From an uncultured Bacteroidales bacterium (lineage in GTDB: Bacteria > Bacteroidota > Bacteroidia > Bacteroidales > F082): a DNA stretch of 64,000 nt. The position numbers and the translations under genes were made by a program. Where the stretch lies: NCBI GenBank assembly GCA_946408345.1, contig CAMJRR010000001.1:239276-303275 (forward strand). The letters are read 5' to 3'. Shown here piece after piece: positions 23,061 through 33,100 of this stretch (positions are counted from its first letter, which is position 1; each line of letters begins with the position of its first letter). The notes beneath the pieces are model-generated. The model saw only the letters and a list, made by a program, of their open reading frames with translations, was not told the DNA's origin and ran no database searches.

Positions 23061-24635
23061 ATGCAAGAAATGATCCTCATTCTTGACTTTGGTTCGCAAG
23101 TGACTCAGCTCATCGGACGTCGCCTTCGCGAATTGAATGTCTATTGCGAAATCCATCCCTATAACAAGATTCCAGCCATAGGCCCAAACGTAAAAGGCGT
23201 AATTCTCAGTGGCAGCCCGTTCTCAGTACGTGATGAGAAGGCTCCTTTTGCCAACCTAGAAGGCATCAAAGGTAAGTTGCCGCTGTTGGGCATTTGCTAT
23301 GGCGCACAGTTCATCTCGCAGCATTTTGGCGGCGAGGTCAATGGCTCGATTGCTCGTGAATATGGACGTGCCATGCTGACTGTGGTTGATGAGCAATCTC
23401 CTTTGTTTAAAGGGGTGAGTAAGACTTCTCAGGTCTGGATGAGTCATGGCGACACGATTGCCAAACTTCCAACCAATGCGAGAATCATCGCCTCGACTGA
23501 CGATGTGGAGAACGCAGCTTACAATATTGACGGGGAAGAGACTTACGCCGTGCAATTCCACCCCGAGGTGTTCCACACCAAGGAGGGCCCGCAGATGCTG
23601 GCCAACTTCGCGCTTGGCATCTGTGGCTGCAAAGGCGACTGGACGCCCGATTCGTTTATCGACAACACGGTGGCGAGTTTGAAACAGAAGTTGGGCAACG
23701 ACAAAGTCATCCTTGGTCTTTCGGGCGGTGTCGACAGCACCGTGGCCGCAGTGTTGCTCAACAAGGCGATAGGGAAGAATCTGACCTGCATTTTTGTGGA
23801 CAACGGACTCTTGCGCAAGAACGAGTTTGAGGAGGTCCTCGATTCCTACAAGGAAATGGGTTTGAATGTCATAGGTGTTCATTCGGGACATCTGTTCCTT
23901 GAGAAACTGAAAGGTGTCACCGACCCCGAGGCCAAACGCAAAGCCATCGGCTCTACTTTTATTGATGTCTTTGACGCTGAGGCACAGAAGATTGAAGGCG
24001 CACGTTGGCTCGCCCAAGGCACCATCTATCCTGATGTGATTGAGAGCGTGAGCGTGAATGGGCCGAGTTGCAAAATCAAGTCGCACCACAATGTGGGTGG
24101 CTTGCCCGAGAAGATGAACCTGAAGATTGTGGAGCCCTTGCGTTCTTTGTTCAAGGACGAAGTGCGTCGCGTGGGCCGTGCCTTGGGCATCAAGCGCGAA
24201 CTGATTGGTCGTCATCCTTTCCCGGGGCCGAGCTTGGGTATCCGTATCTTGGGAGAGGTTACCGAAGAGAAACTCCGGATCCTCCGCGATGCCGATGACA
24301 TTTTCATCAAAGGTCTACGCAACTGGCCTTGCGAGTTGCCGAGCGCATCCTATCCCAACGAGATGGCCGACAACCTCTACGACAGCATTTGGCAGGCAGG
24401 CACGATGCTGCTTCCTGTAAAGTCGGTCGGCGTGATGGGCGACGAACGCAGCTATGAATACACCATTGCCTTGCGTGCAGTGATTTCCACCGACGGCATG
24501 ACTGCCGACTGGGTGCATCTGCCGTATGAGTTTATGGCTAAGGTGTCGAATGATATTATTAATAAGGTAAAGGGCGTGAATCGTGTGTGCTACGACATCT
24601 CATCGAAGCCGCCTGCGACCATTGAATGGGAATAA
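23061..24635 (+). CDS. guaA: GMP synthase (glutamine-hydrolysing)
   Basis: 524 aa, the expected length. Converts XMP to GMP using glutamine and ATP. N-terminal class I glutaminase: catalytic Cys79 in LLGICYGAQ and QFHPEVFHT with His and Glu of the triad; ATP-pyrophosphatase motif [15 protein letters not shown]-terminal dimerisation domain ending [12 protein letters not shown] 23061 is chosen because it follows the -7 element by 16 bases; an alternative ATG lies three codons later. The frame stays open upstream but crosses the promoter. The LysM gene follows at 27 bases. Confidence 0.97.
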   Translation: MQEMILILDFGSQVTQLIGRRLRELNVYCEIHPYNKIPAIGPNVKGVILSGSPFSVRDEKAPFANLEGIKGKLPLLGICYGAQFISQHFGGEVNGSIAREYGRAMLTVVDEQSPLFKGVSKTSQVWMSHGDTIAKLPTNARIIASTDDVENAAYNIDGEETYAVQFHPEVFHTKEGPQMLANFALGICGCKGDWTPDSFIDNTVASLKQKLGNDKVILGLSGGVDSTVAAVLLNKAIGKNLTCIFVDNGLLRKNEFEEVLDSYKEMGLNVIGVHSGHLFLEKLKGVTDPEAKRKAIGSTFIDVFDAEAQKIEGARWLAQGTIYPDVIESVSVNGPSCKIKSHHNVGGLPEKMNLKIVEPLRSLFKDEVRRVGRALGIKRELIGRHPFPGPSLGIRILGEVTEEKLRILRDADDIFIKGLRNWPCELPSASYPNEMADNLYDSIWQAGTMLLPVKSVGVMGDERSYEYTIALRAVISTDGMTADWVHLPYEFMAKVSNDIINKVKGVNRVCYDISSKPPATIEWE

Positions 24636-24662
24636 TTGGGTGCCAATAAAAATTCATTTATT

Positions 24663-27335
24663 ATGAAAAACAAGCTTTTTGTCATATTAGTTTTCTTTTT
24701 CGGGCTAGTAATATATACACCTTCTGTTCAGGCTCAAAAAAAGACTACGGTCACTTATAAAACGGTAACCGTGAAAGGGAAGAAGTATTACAAACACCAT
24801 GTAACTAAGGGCGAGACCTTATTGGGCATTGCAAAAGCTTATAAGGTATCGGTTGATGATTTGACAAGACTGAATCCAAAGATTGCAGAGAAGGGCTTAC
24901 GAGCTGAAGACAGTATTATTATCCCTATCAAAGTGAAGCCGAAACCGAAACCGGAACCGAAACTAGATTCAAATCCAAATACAGAGGCAAAACCAAATCC
25001 AAAAGTAGAGGTGAAACCGACGGTTGAGTCTAATTTGGATTCGGTTGCTCAACCAAGAGATGAACACCACCAGCCTGAGCCGGAATTGAAACAGAATGAA
25101 GCTACTCCAAAAGAAGCAGAGGAGGAAAAAGAGCCTGAAACTGTAGTTGTAGATGAACCTAATACGGTCCAAATAGTTTCAATCGATCCTTCGAAGGCGC
25201 CAAAGATTAGGTTCAATGACAAGGACTATTATTTACATGACGTGAAAACGGGCGAGACGTTGGAGGATATTTCTCAAGCCTATCAGGTTCCGACGAATGA
25301 AATTATGTTGTATAATCCTGAATTGAAGAATGGAATGAAAGCAGGTATGGTACTAGGTATCCCTGTCCAAAGTTCCCAGGATTCAAATAATGAGGTGGAA
25401 AAGAAACAAGAGGTTGAGAAGGAGGAATTGAAGGATGAGATGGGACAACAAGACGTAAAAAACGAGACGCAAATAGTGCCACAGAATTCAGAGGTTCAAT
25501 CAGAAAGGCCACATGTTGCTCCAAATAAAGAACCTAATCGAAATGCTTCGATTAATCTTTCTGGCTCCAAATATACTGTGCAACCTAAGGAAGATTTGTA
25601 TGATATTGCCAAGAAATTTGGTGTAGATATATCTGATTTGAAGGCTATTAATGAAGGACTGGGCAACAATCCAAAGAGCGGGACTGTAATTGAAATTCCA
25701 AATATTGCCAATGAAAATGATTACATTGTTCATTATTGCGAACGAAATGAACGTGTGACATCGCTCCTGAAGCGGTGGAAAGTAGACGAAAGTGCTTTTA
25801 GGGCTAAGAATATTTCCGTTGGCTCTCATGTTTTTGAAAACCAGGTTGTTTTGATTCCTATCCAGCCGATTACTGATTTCTATTGGTTAGATCAGATGCA
25901 GGAAGTGGTTGTTGTGCAGAATACGGAAGGAGAGGATGTTGAGGAAGAGGTGGAGACTCCAAATACTCCTTCGGAAATACCACAGTTGAATTTTGATTTT
26001 GAGACGAGTGATATTCCTGTTTGTGTAGCTGACCCGGCAAATGCCCAAAAACGCTATCATGTTGCCTTGATGGTGCCTCTTTATTTGTATGATATTGATA
26101 ATTTGAGCATTTCAAAGGAAAACTCAGCGAAGACGCAAAAGTCGCGTCCAATGTCGTTCTTGCAATTTTATGAAGGCTTTGTGTTAGCGGCAGAAACACT
26201 TGAAAAGGAAGGTCTTAAATTGGATTTGACCGTCATTGATGTGACCGATAATGTGACATCGGCAGAAAGGGCTCTGGACCAGATTCGGGGAAAAGAGCTT
26301 GACCTGATAGTGGGGCCTTTCTTTGGCAAATCGTTTGATGTCATTGAGGAATACGCCAAGTCCAATGGCATTGTCATGGTTAACCCTTTGTCGATGCGCG
26401 AATCGGTCATTGAGAATAATCCGAATGTGGTGAAGGTAAAGCCTGGCGACACTGGCTTGATACTTTCCATTTCCAGTTTGGTCAAAAATTCCTATTCTAA
26501 TGCGAACGTGTTCATTGTCAGCCGAGAGAAAGCGACTGATTCACTTTTTTTGAGTCAACTGGAACACCATTTGAATTTGTCCGTAAACGAAGAAGTAACT
26601 GTGTCGGGGGATGAGTTTTTGAGCTATGCACGTAATGAGAGTGAACGTTTGGAAATGGGTAGCCGATTGGTGCCCACCTTGGACGTGGAAGGTCAAGTGT
26701 ACTCGACTGACGATTTCCAAAACGGCAGTAAGGATAAATTGGTTATGTCCAATGCAGTCAAACGTTATTCTTATAGTGAAATGGGTAAGCTAAAATCGCA
26801 GCTCTCGGGTGTACGAACCAACTTGATTATTGCATATGGCGACGATAATGTATTTGCCACTCAAATCTTGAATTCTTTGACCCAGAGTGCTGACCGTTTC
26901 CCCATCACTTTGGTATGTGTCAGCGATTGGCAAAAGCATGAGAAGCTTTTGGTTGATAACTTGCTGAAAATGAATGCTATTTACGTTAGCGACTTTTTTG
27001 TCGATTATCAAGATGAGGCCGCCAAGCGTTTTGTGCGTCGTTTTAGGAGCAAATATGTTACAGAGCCTCAGAAATATGCTTTTGAGGGCTACGATGTGGG
27101 CTATTATTTCCTCAATGCCCTTATGCAGTATGGCAACGAAGATTTGTTAAATTGCTTGCATTGTTATGAAGCTTCATTGTTGCATACACATTACCGGTTC
27201 TATTACAAAAACTATCTGAAGGCTGGTGGAAACTATGGTAAGGAGAATTTGTATTGGAGTATCTATCAGTATGATAAAGAGAATATAGAATTGGTGCCTA
27301 TCGATCCGTTCAAGAAGATTTCCAACTATGAATAA
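24663..27335 (+). CDS. LysM-repeat protein fused to a type 1 periplasmic binding-protein fold
   Basis: 890 aa. Signal peptide 1-25 (ending VQAQ). First LysM at ~43-89 (HHVTKGETLLGIAKAY), then a Lys/Pro/Glu-rich linker (~90-180), a second LysM (~190-235, DVKTGETLEDISQAYQ), a further charged linker, third and fourth LysM (~300-400), and from ~450 a ligand-binding domain of the ABC substrate-binding/receptor type (YHVALMVPLYL, RALDQIRGKELDLIVGPFFG, MVNPLSMRES). LysM domains bind peptidoglycan; the C-terminal fold resembles LpoA/Leu-binding proteins, so a cell-wall sensing or synthase-regulating role is plausible. Overlaps the next gene by eight bases. Confidence 0.82.
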   Translation: MKNKLFVILVFFFGLVIYTPSVQAQKKTTVTYKTVTVKGKKYYKHHVTKGETLLGIAKAYKVSVDDLTRLNPKIAEKGLRAEDSIIIPIKVKPKPKPEPKLDSNPNTEAKPNPKVEVKPTVESNLDSVAQPRDEHHQPEPELKQNEATPKEAEEEKEPETVVVDEPNTVQIVSIDPSKAPKIRFNDKDYYLHDVKTGETLEDISQAYQVPTNEIMLYNPELKNGMKAGMVLGIPVQSSQDSNNEVEKKQEVEKEELKDEMGQQDVKNETQIVPQNSEVQSERPHVAPNKEPNRNASINLSGSKYTVQPKEDLYDIAKKFGVDISDLKAINEGLGNNPKSGTVIEIPNIANENDYIVHYCERNERVTSLLKRWKVDESAFRAKNISVGSHVFENQVVLIPIQPITDFYWLDQMQEVVVVQNTEGEDVEEEVETPNTPSEIPQLNFDFETSDIPVCVADPANAQKRYHVALMVPLYLYDIDNLSISKENSAKTQKSRPMSFLQFYEGFVLAAETLEKEGLKLDLTVIDVTDNVTSAERALDQIRGKELDLIVGPFFGKSFDVIEEYAKSNGIVMVNPLSMRESVIENNPNVVKVKPGDTGLILSISSLVKNSYSNANVFIVSREKATDSLFLSQLEHHLNLSVNEEVTVSGDEFLSYARNESERLEMGSRLVPTLDVEGQVYSTDDFQNGSKDKLVMSNAVKRYSYSEMGKLKSQLSGVRTNLIIAYGDDNVFATQILNSLTQSADRFPITLVCVSDWQKHEKLLVDNLLKMNAIYVSDFFVDYQDEAAKRFVRRFRSKYVTEPQKYAFEGYDVGYYFLNALMQYGNEDLLNCLHCYEASLLHTHYRFYYKNYLKAGGNYGKENLYWSIYQYDKENIELVPIDPFKKISNYE

Positions 27336-27996
27336 ATTGTGTGGGTGGGCTTCCGTTTTTGCTCTTTTCGTGTTGTTCGCATGCAACAGCGGTGTGAAAA
27401 GGGCTTATTGGGAAAATGGCAAGTTGAAGTCGGAGTTGCACTATAAGGGTGACCAACTCAACGGCTTGTGTGTATGGTATGACTCGAATGGTCGGAGGCA
27501 AGCACAAGCATCGTATGTGGATGATACCTTGCAGGGGAAGTATGAGCGTTGGTACCAAAATGGACAGCTGGCCGAGGAAAGATGGTATAATAGAGGTGTG
27601 CAAGACAGTGTTAGTTTGACCTATTCAGAAAAAGGTATCCTTTCATCTAAGGACTATTATTCTAACGGCAAGCTCAATGGCGAGTCAAAGAAATGGTATG
27701 ACAATGGGCAGATTTTTCAGGAAGGCCAATATGTTGATGGGATGATGGACGGCTTATGGTTCGTATTCTATCCGAGCGGAGTTTTGGCTAGCAAGGCTGA
27801 ATACAAAATGGGCACGGGCAAGCAGATTGGCTATGAGGAATCGGGCTACAAATGCATTGAAGTTTCTTATGTCGACAATCTCAAGCAGGGTAAGGAAATT
27901 TACTACAATCCTGATGGTACTATAACAAAAATTGTTGAATATGAGCGGGGAGAAGTAGTCGCCGAAAACAATAACCCGAAAAATACAAGCGAATAG
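27328..27996 (+). CDS. MORN-repeat lipoprotein (YwqK-like)
   Basis: 222 aa. Lipobox LFAC (Cys19) after a short hydrophobic signal. The body is about seven MORN-type repeats with the Y-x-N/D-G-x-x/ G-x-x-x-x-W/Y-Y-x-N-G pattern (AYWENGKLKSELHYKG, WYQNGQLAEERWY, YYSNGKLNGESKKWYDNGQI, YNPDGTITK). Databases often label this repeat family YwqK antitoxin, but in Bacteroidota it is usually just a surface or periplasmic repeat protein. Starts inside the 3' end of the LysM gene, so the two are coexpressed. Confidence 0.8.
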   Translation: MNKLCGWASVFALFVLFACNSGVKRAYWENGKLKSELHYKGDQLNGLCVWYDSNGRRQAQASYVDDTLQGKYERWYQNGQLAEERWYNRGVQDSVSLTYSEKGILSSKDYYSNGKLNGESKKWYDNGQIFQEGQYVDGMMDGLWFVFYPSGVLASKAEYKMGTGKQIGYEESGYKCIEVSYVDNLKQGKEIYYNPDGTITKIVEYERGEVVAENNNPKNTSE

Positions 27997-28024
27997 TCAA
28001 GGAAAATGAAAATATTTTGGATAA

Positions 28025-28058
28025 TTTGGAAATTGTTCAAATAAAAACCTTAACTTTG
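28025..28058 (+). promoter_or_regulatory. promoter of gdhA
   Basis: TTTG (28025-28028), 22 bases, TAACTTTG (28051-28058). The -7 match is exact; spacing is slightly long. Leaves a 5' leader of about 60 bases before ATG 28125. Confidence 0.55.
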
Positions 28059-28124
28059 CACCGCTTTACATAAGCAGCAAACTTTCAAACAAAACACAAT
28101 AAACCTTTAATTAAAGTCAAACAA

Positions 28125-29468
28125 ATGAAAGTCAATGAAATTATGACCGCTCTGGAAGCCAAGCATCCGGGCGAAAATGAGTACTTACAGGCCGTTCGCG
28201 AAGTCCTGGAAACCATCGAAGAAGAATACAACAAGCACCCCGAATTCGAGGCTGCTAAGATTGTCGAGCGCATTGTTGAGCCCGATCGTATCTTCAAGTT
28301 CCGCGTTGTGTGGGTTGACGATAAAGGTCAGACCCAGGTCAACCTCGGCTACCGTGTGCAGTACAACGCTGCCCTCGGTGCTTACAAAGGCGGTCTCCGC
28401 TTCCACCCCAAAGTAAACGAGTCAATGCTGAAGTTCTTGGGCTTCGAACAGATCTTCAAGAACAGCTTGACCAACCTGCCTCTCGGCGGTGGTAAGGGTG
28501 GTGCCGACTTCGATCCTACAGGAAAGAGCGACGCTGAAATCATGCGTTTCTGCCAAGCTTTCGTCTACGAACTGTGGCGCAACATTGGTCCTGACCAAGA
28601 CAGCCCTGCTGGTGACGTTGGTGTTGGTGGCCGTGAGATTGGCTACATGTACGGTATGTACAAGAAGCTGGCCCGTGAGCACTCGACTGGTGCTTTGACT
28701 GGCAAGAGCTATGGCTGGGGTGGTTCCCTCATGCGTCCCGAGGCCACTGGTTTCGGCGCTGTCTACTATGTGAAACACATGGTGGAAGAGAAGGGTGACA
28801 CTCTCGAAGGCAAACGCGTGGCCCTCTCTGGCTTCGGTAACGTGGCTTGGGGTGCTGCCCAGAAGGCTTGCGAATTCGGTGCCAAGGTGGTCGCCATCAG
28901 CGGTCCCGACGGTGTGTGCGAACTGCCCGAAGGTATCAACGCTGAGATGATTAACTACATGCTTGACATGCGTGCCTCGAACCGTAACAAGGTTCAAGAC
29001 ATGGCCGACAAGTTCCCGGGCAAAGCTATCTTTACCCCTGGCAAGAAGGCTTGGAGCGTGAAGTGCGACATCGCTATGCCTTGCGCTTTCCAAAACGAGC
29101 TGGCTGAAGAGGATGCCAAGGAACTGCTCGCCAATGGCGTGAAGTATGTGGCTGAAGTCTCCAACATGGGTTGCCAACCTGCCGCTATTGCCGCTTTCCA
29201 AGCTGCCAAGATCCCGTTCGGTCCTGGTAAGGCTGTCAACGCCGGTGGTGTTGCCACCTCTGGCCTTGAAATCTGCCAGAACGCTGGTCACATCAACTGG
29301 ACCGCTAAGGAAGTTGATGAGAAGCTGAAGAAGATCATGAGCGACATCTACGATCAATGCGTGAAATACGGTAAGCAAGCCGATGGCACCATCAACTATG
29401 TGAAGGGTGCTAACATCGCTGGCTTCATGCGTGTTGCCCACGCCATGATGGCTCAAGGTATCATCTAA
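28125..29468 (+). CDS. gdhA: NADP-type glutamate dehydrogenase
   Basis: 447 aa hexameric-type enzyme (the ~445-450 class) making glutamate from 2-oxoglutarate and ammonium. Motifs: RVQYNAALGAYKGGLRFHP, NSLTNLPLGGGKGGADFDP with the catalytic Lys, GDVGVGGREIGY, and nucleotide-binding ALSGFGNVAWGAAQ. Codon use is strongly biased to C-ending codons, consistent with high expression; this bias leaves long open frames on the opposite strand. Monocistronic with its own promoter and strong terminator. Coenzyme preference (NADP) is inferred from family size class. Confidence 0.95.
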   Translation: MKVNEIMTALEAKHPGENEYLQAVREVLETIEEEYNKHPEFEAAKIVERIVEPDRIFKFRVVWVDDKGQTQVNLGYRVQYNAALGAYKGGLRFHPKVNESMLKFLGFEQIFKNSLTNLPLGGGKGGADFDPTGKSDAEIMRFCQAFVYELWRNIGPDQDSPAGDVGVGGREIGYMYGMYKKLAREHSTGALTGKSYGWGGSLMRPEATGFGAVYYVKHMVEEKGDTLEGKRVALSGFGNVAWGAAQKACEFGAKVVAISGPDGVCELPEGINAEMINYMLDMRASNRNKVQDMADKFPGKAIFTPGKKAWSVKCDIAMPCAFQNELAEEDAKELLANGVKYVAEVSNMGCQPAAIAAFQAAKIPFGPGKAVNAGGVATSGLEICQNAGHINWTAKEVDEKLKKIMSDIYDQCVKYGKQADGTINYVKGANIAGFMRVAHAMMAQGII

Positions 29469-29490
29469 TTCCAGAGCAAAAAAGGTTTTT

Positions 29491-29524
29491 GCAAGGCGGT
29501 CAATTTGGCCGCCTTGCTTTTTTT
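29491..29524 (+). terminator. intrinsic terminator of gdhA
   Basis: 9-bp GC-rich stem GCAAGGCGG (29491-29499) / CCGCCTTGC (29509-29517), then seven T. Strong Rho-independent form. Confidence 0.9.
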
Positions 29525-29536
29525 GTGCTTTTTCAG

Positions 29537-29596
29537 AAATATTACGCAAAAACCGTTACGTAAAAACCGTAATATTTGGAAAAAGTTGTATTTTTG
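29537..29596 (+). promoter_or_regulatory. repeat-rich control region and -7 element before the NUDIX gene
   Basis: Two tandem 14-mers, TTACGCAAAAACCG (29542-29555) and TTACGTAAAAACCG (29556-29569), lie inside a perfect 10-bp inverted repeat AAATATTACG (29537-29546) / CGTAATATTT (29568-29577). A -7 element TATTTTTG (29589-29596) ends four bases before the ATG, implying an essentially leaderless mRNA. The repeats look like a multi-site operator. Confidence 0.5.
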
Positions 29597-29600
29597 AACT

Positions 29601-30065
29601 ATGAAACATACCACACAATGTTACTTGGAACGCGGCAACCAATATCTCATGCTGCACCGCACCAAGAAGGAAAACGACGAGAACCACGACAAATGGATTG
29701 GCGTGGGCGGCAAGTTCGAGGAAGGGGAGAGCCCTGAGGATTGCATGAGGCGCGAAGTCTTTGAAGAAACGGGCTTTACCGTCACCTCGTGGCGGTATTG
29801 CGGCATCGTCACCTTCGTCCACAACATTTGGCCTGCCGAGCAAATGCATATCTTTGTCTGCACTGAATGGGAAGGCGAGCAGATTGATTGCAACGAAGGC
29901 GACCTGGAATGGATTGACAAACAGCGGCTTCTTGAACTTCCTTCTTGGGAAGGCGACAAGATTTTCCTGCGCCTTATTGATGAGCTTCGTCCGTTTTTTT
30001 CCTTGAAACTGACCTACGAGAACGACACTTTGAAAGAAGCTGTTTTGGATGGAAAAAGTCTGTAA
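29601..30065 (+). CDS. NUDIX hydrolase (MutT-like)
   Basis: 154 aa. NUDIX box GKFEEGESPEDCMRREVFEETGF (start at about residue 37) with the canonical R-E-x-x-E-E-x-G. The N-terminal TTQCYLERGNQYLMLHR is typical of 8-oxo-dGTP diphosphatase-like members, so nucleotide-pool sanitation is the likely role, though substrate range in NUDIX families is broad. Monocistronic. Unusual repeats precede it, and the predicted -7 element is so near the ATG that the transcript would have almost no leader. Confidence 0.88.
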   Translation: MKHTTQCYLERGNQYLMLHRTKKENDENHDKWIGVGGKFEEGESPEDCMRREVFEETGFTVTSWRYCGIVTFVHNIWPAEQMHIFVCTEWEGEQIDCNEGDLEWIDKQRLLELPSWEGDKIFLRLIDELRPFFSLKLTYENDTLKEAVLDGKSL

Positions 30066-30077
30066 ATGAACTTTTTC

Positions 30078-30108
30078 TTGCAGAATTGGTACGTTTTTTG
30101 CATTTTTG
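30078..30108 (+). promoter_or_regulatory. promoter of the 1,554-aa T9SS protein gene
   Basis: TTG (30078-30080), 20 bases, CATTTTTG (30101-30108), one mismatch to TAnnTTTG; 31 bases before the ATG. Confidence 0.45.
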
Positions 30109-30139
30109 CACGTTTATGTAATCAGAAAACCTAAAACAA

Positions 30140-33100
30140 ATGAACATGAATACTCGAACACAACGGATTTTCATGGCATTAGCGATGCTGTTGATGCTTT
30201 CGTCACCTCGACTCTTTGCTCAAAACTTGATTGTTAATGGTGATTTTGAGCAAACAACGGGTACTTTGATTGAATATACAGACTATGAACGCATTTGGGG
30301 TGGCGGTGTGCATGAAGGGCAGTTTATTCATGATGTCAATTCCACAGGGCATGGTGTAGGCATGGTGGGATGGCCTCAGAATCTATATGGATTTGGTGGC
30401 TCAGGTTATTATTTGTTGTATAATGGTTTTGGCGGTACAACGAATCCTTCGAAAGTGGCTTGGAAGCAGACTGTTACGGTGACTCCTAATACTACGTATC
30501 TTTTTTCGGTACAAGTAAGAAACTTAGCCCAGTCTTATTTGGGTTATAGCCCTAATCCAGCACACTTGAGTTTGAAAATCAATGGTCAGGTAGTTGGGGA
30601 TATGACGCTTCCACAGCATAATGATTGGAATGAATGGGCCAGTTCTTGGAGTAGTGGTTCGACAACAACACAAGCAGTCATTGAAATTTTTGATATTTAC
30701 ACAGGTGATAGTGGTATTGGGGATGACTTTGGCATCGACCATCTTTCGTTTACTCCTCAGGCTACTTATAGTGTGAACGCTGTGGATGACAATGTCACTA
30801 TGTGTGTCATCCCGTATCAAATATATCAGATAGATGTATTGGCCAATGACATCATCACTCCGAGTAGCCAGCAACAAGGGGCGACGGTACAAGTGGTTCA
30901 ACCTCCAACACATGGAAGTGCAACGTGGAACAACAGCACTCGCAAGTTCAATTATATGTATTATGATCAAAGTTATTATGGTGGCTGGGACCAATTCAAA
31001 TATAGAGTTACGATTCCTCATGGTGAGGTTTCTGAGGCATGGGTGTATATTAACGCGGGTAGAGATCCCAACGTGGGTTGGATAGATGCTCCTGGACCGA
31101 TTTGCGCAGGTGGACCTTTAGGTATTCCCATTCCAACAGTTGAACCTGACCAAGGAAGCGGCCAATGGGAGAAAAGCACTTCACAAAACGGATCATATCA
31201 ATCGTTTGACGCGAACAATATCCCACTTTCAATGAATGGTAACTGGGTGCGGTATTCGGTCGTCAACGATTGTGGTACGGGAACAAGCAATTCCGTTCAG
31301 ATTACGGTCACTAATGGCCCAAGCTTCACAGGTCAAACACCGCAAGTTCCACCAATTTGTGCAGGTGGCAATTTGGACTTGACGCCTCCTGGGTACAATG
31401 CTAACAATTCACCTATTATAGGTTATGGATGGGTGGCTTCGCAGACTGAGAACGGTACCTATACGACTTTTAACAACAATAGTCTGAATAACATTCCAGC
31501 CTCATATAACGGATGGTATATATGTTACATGGTGGAAAGCAGTTGTGGCGTCATCTACAGTTCACCAAAGCGTCAATTGGTGGTGAATGTTGCTCCTGAT
31601 GTTACAGGAACGTTGCAAGCTCCTCCAGCGATTTGTTCTGGCGACGACCTTGAAGTCACAGTGCCGACCTATAGCGGAGATGGTACGGGTTCATGGGAGA
31701 TTAGCCAGAATAGCTCTGGAACCTTCCAACCTTTTAATCCTCAGAATGTTCCAACAACATATAATAACTGGTATCTACATTATAAGGTGAGCAATGATTG
31801 TGGTAGCGATGTCAGCAATGCGGTACAGATTCATGTGCATGATGCCCCAACAATTTCTACACCAGCTACGCCTCAAGCGATTTGCGCCGGCAATAGCTTT
31901 AATCTCACCATTCCGACCATACAAAACAATGGTGCAACCATTACTGAACAAGGATGGCAGATTGCAGCGCAGCAAAATGGCTCATACAGCAATTTTAACA
32001 ACAGTAATGTGCCTTATACCTATAACGGCTATTGGATTCGGTATTTTGCTGAGAATGAATGTGGTATGACCTATAGTACTGCTATTCAGATTACGGTAAA
32101 CGACGTGCCTGAAGTAGGACCTATCACCGCTCCTGCGGGTATTTGTGCAGGGCAGTCTTTTGCCTTAACCACCCCGACCGTAAACTGGCGACACACCAAC
32201 CAAGGCACGGGTAGCTGGGAAATTGCACCGACTTCAACGGGTGAGTTTACTCAGCTGAACAACAATAATATACCATTCATATATAATGGATATTACATCC
32301 GCTATAAGGCAGTCAATGGCTGTGGAACCAGCTATTCTACTAATGTGGTACAGGTCACGGTGTTTTCCACTGAGCCGACCTACGACACGATTACTGCGTG
32401 CGACACCTATGTTTGGAATGGCGTGACATGCAACCAAACGGGCAATTACCAGGCTCAAGTGCAGAATGAGAATGGCTGCACTATTACTGCCCATCTGTAT
32501 TTCATTATGAGTGATGCCTATACAGAGACACAAACCGTCTCTGAATGCGATTCTTATACATGGCCAAAAAATGGTCAGACATACACTAGCACGGGTAGCT
32601 ACGAATATACTGTGGAAAGTGGCAATCCTATGGTGTGTGACAGTATTTTCACGCTGAATTTGATCATTAATCGTGCGCCTGAAATTACAAGCAACATCTC
32701 AGCTCCAACCGATATTTGTGTTGGCAGTCCGTTGAGTGTTGTCGCTCCGCAATACGTGTTCAACCATATTGATGGGGGAGATGCCCATTGGGAATATGCC
32801 ACTTCTCAGAACGGACCTTTTACTGCCTTTGACCCTTCGTCAAGCAATCTAGGTTTTGGAACGTATTATTTGCGCTTTGCGGTTGTCAATGCCTGCGATG
32901 AAGTCTTCAGCAATGTGGTCTCGTTCCATGTCAACGATTTGCCAGAAGTTAATATGCAGCTTTCTGCATTGCAGGTGTGTGAGGACCAAAGCCTTGAATT
33001 GCCCGAAGCGAATGTGGTTTGGAACAATGTGAATGAGAACGACCGTGTTTCACAATGGCAGATGGCTTCGACTCAGGATGGCACATACGCCCAGATTGAC

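Noticed and set aside
27328..27996. Toxin-antitoxin system (YwqK antitoxin label)
   Set aside because: The protein is a MORN-repeat lipoprotein with a lipobox and no toxin partner; the neighbours are a LysM protein and gdhA.
28422..29549. 375-codon open frame antisense to gdhA
   Set aside because: Exactly opposite a clearly coding, highly biased gene; no start signals or family resemblance. It is a by-product of C-ending codons. The same holds for antisense frames over guaA (23256-24215), ychF (19484-20452), the porin (17327-18202), yeiH (16327-17025) and the alpha-galactosidase (62554-63507).
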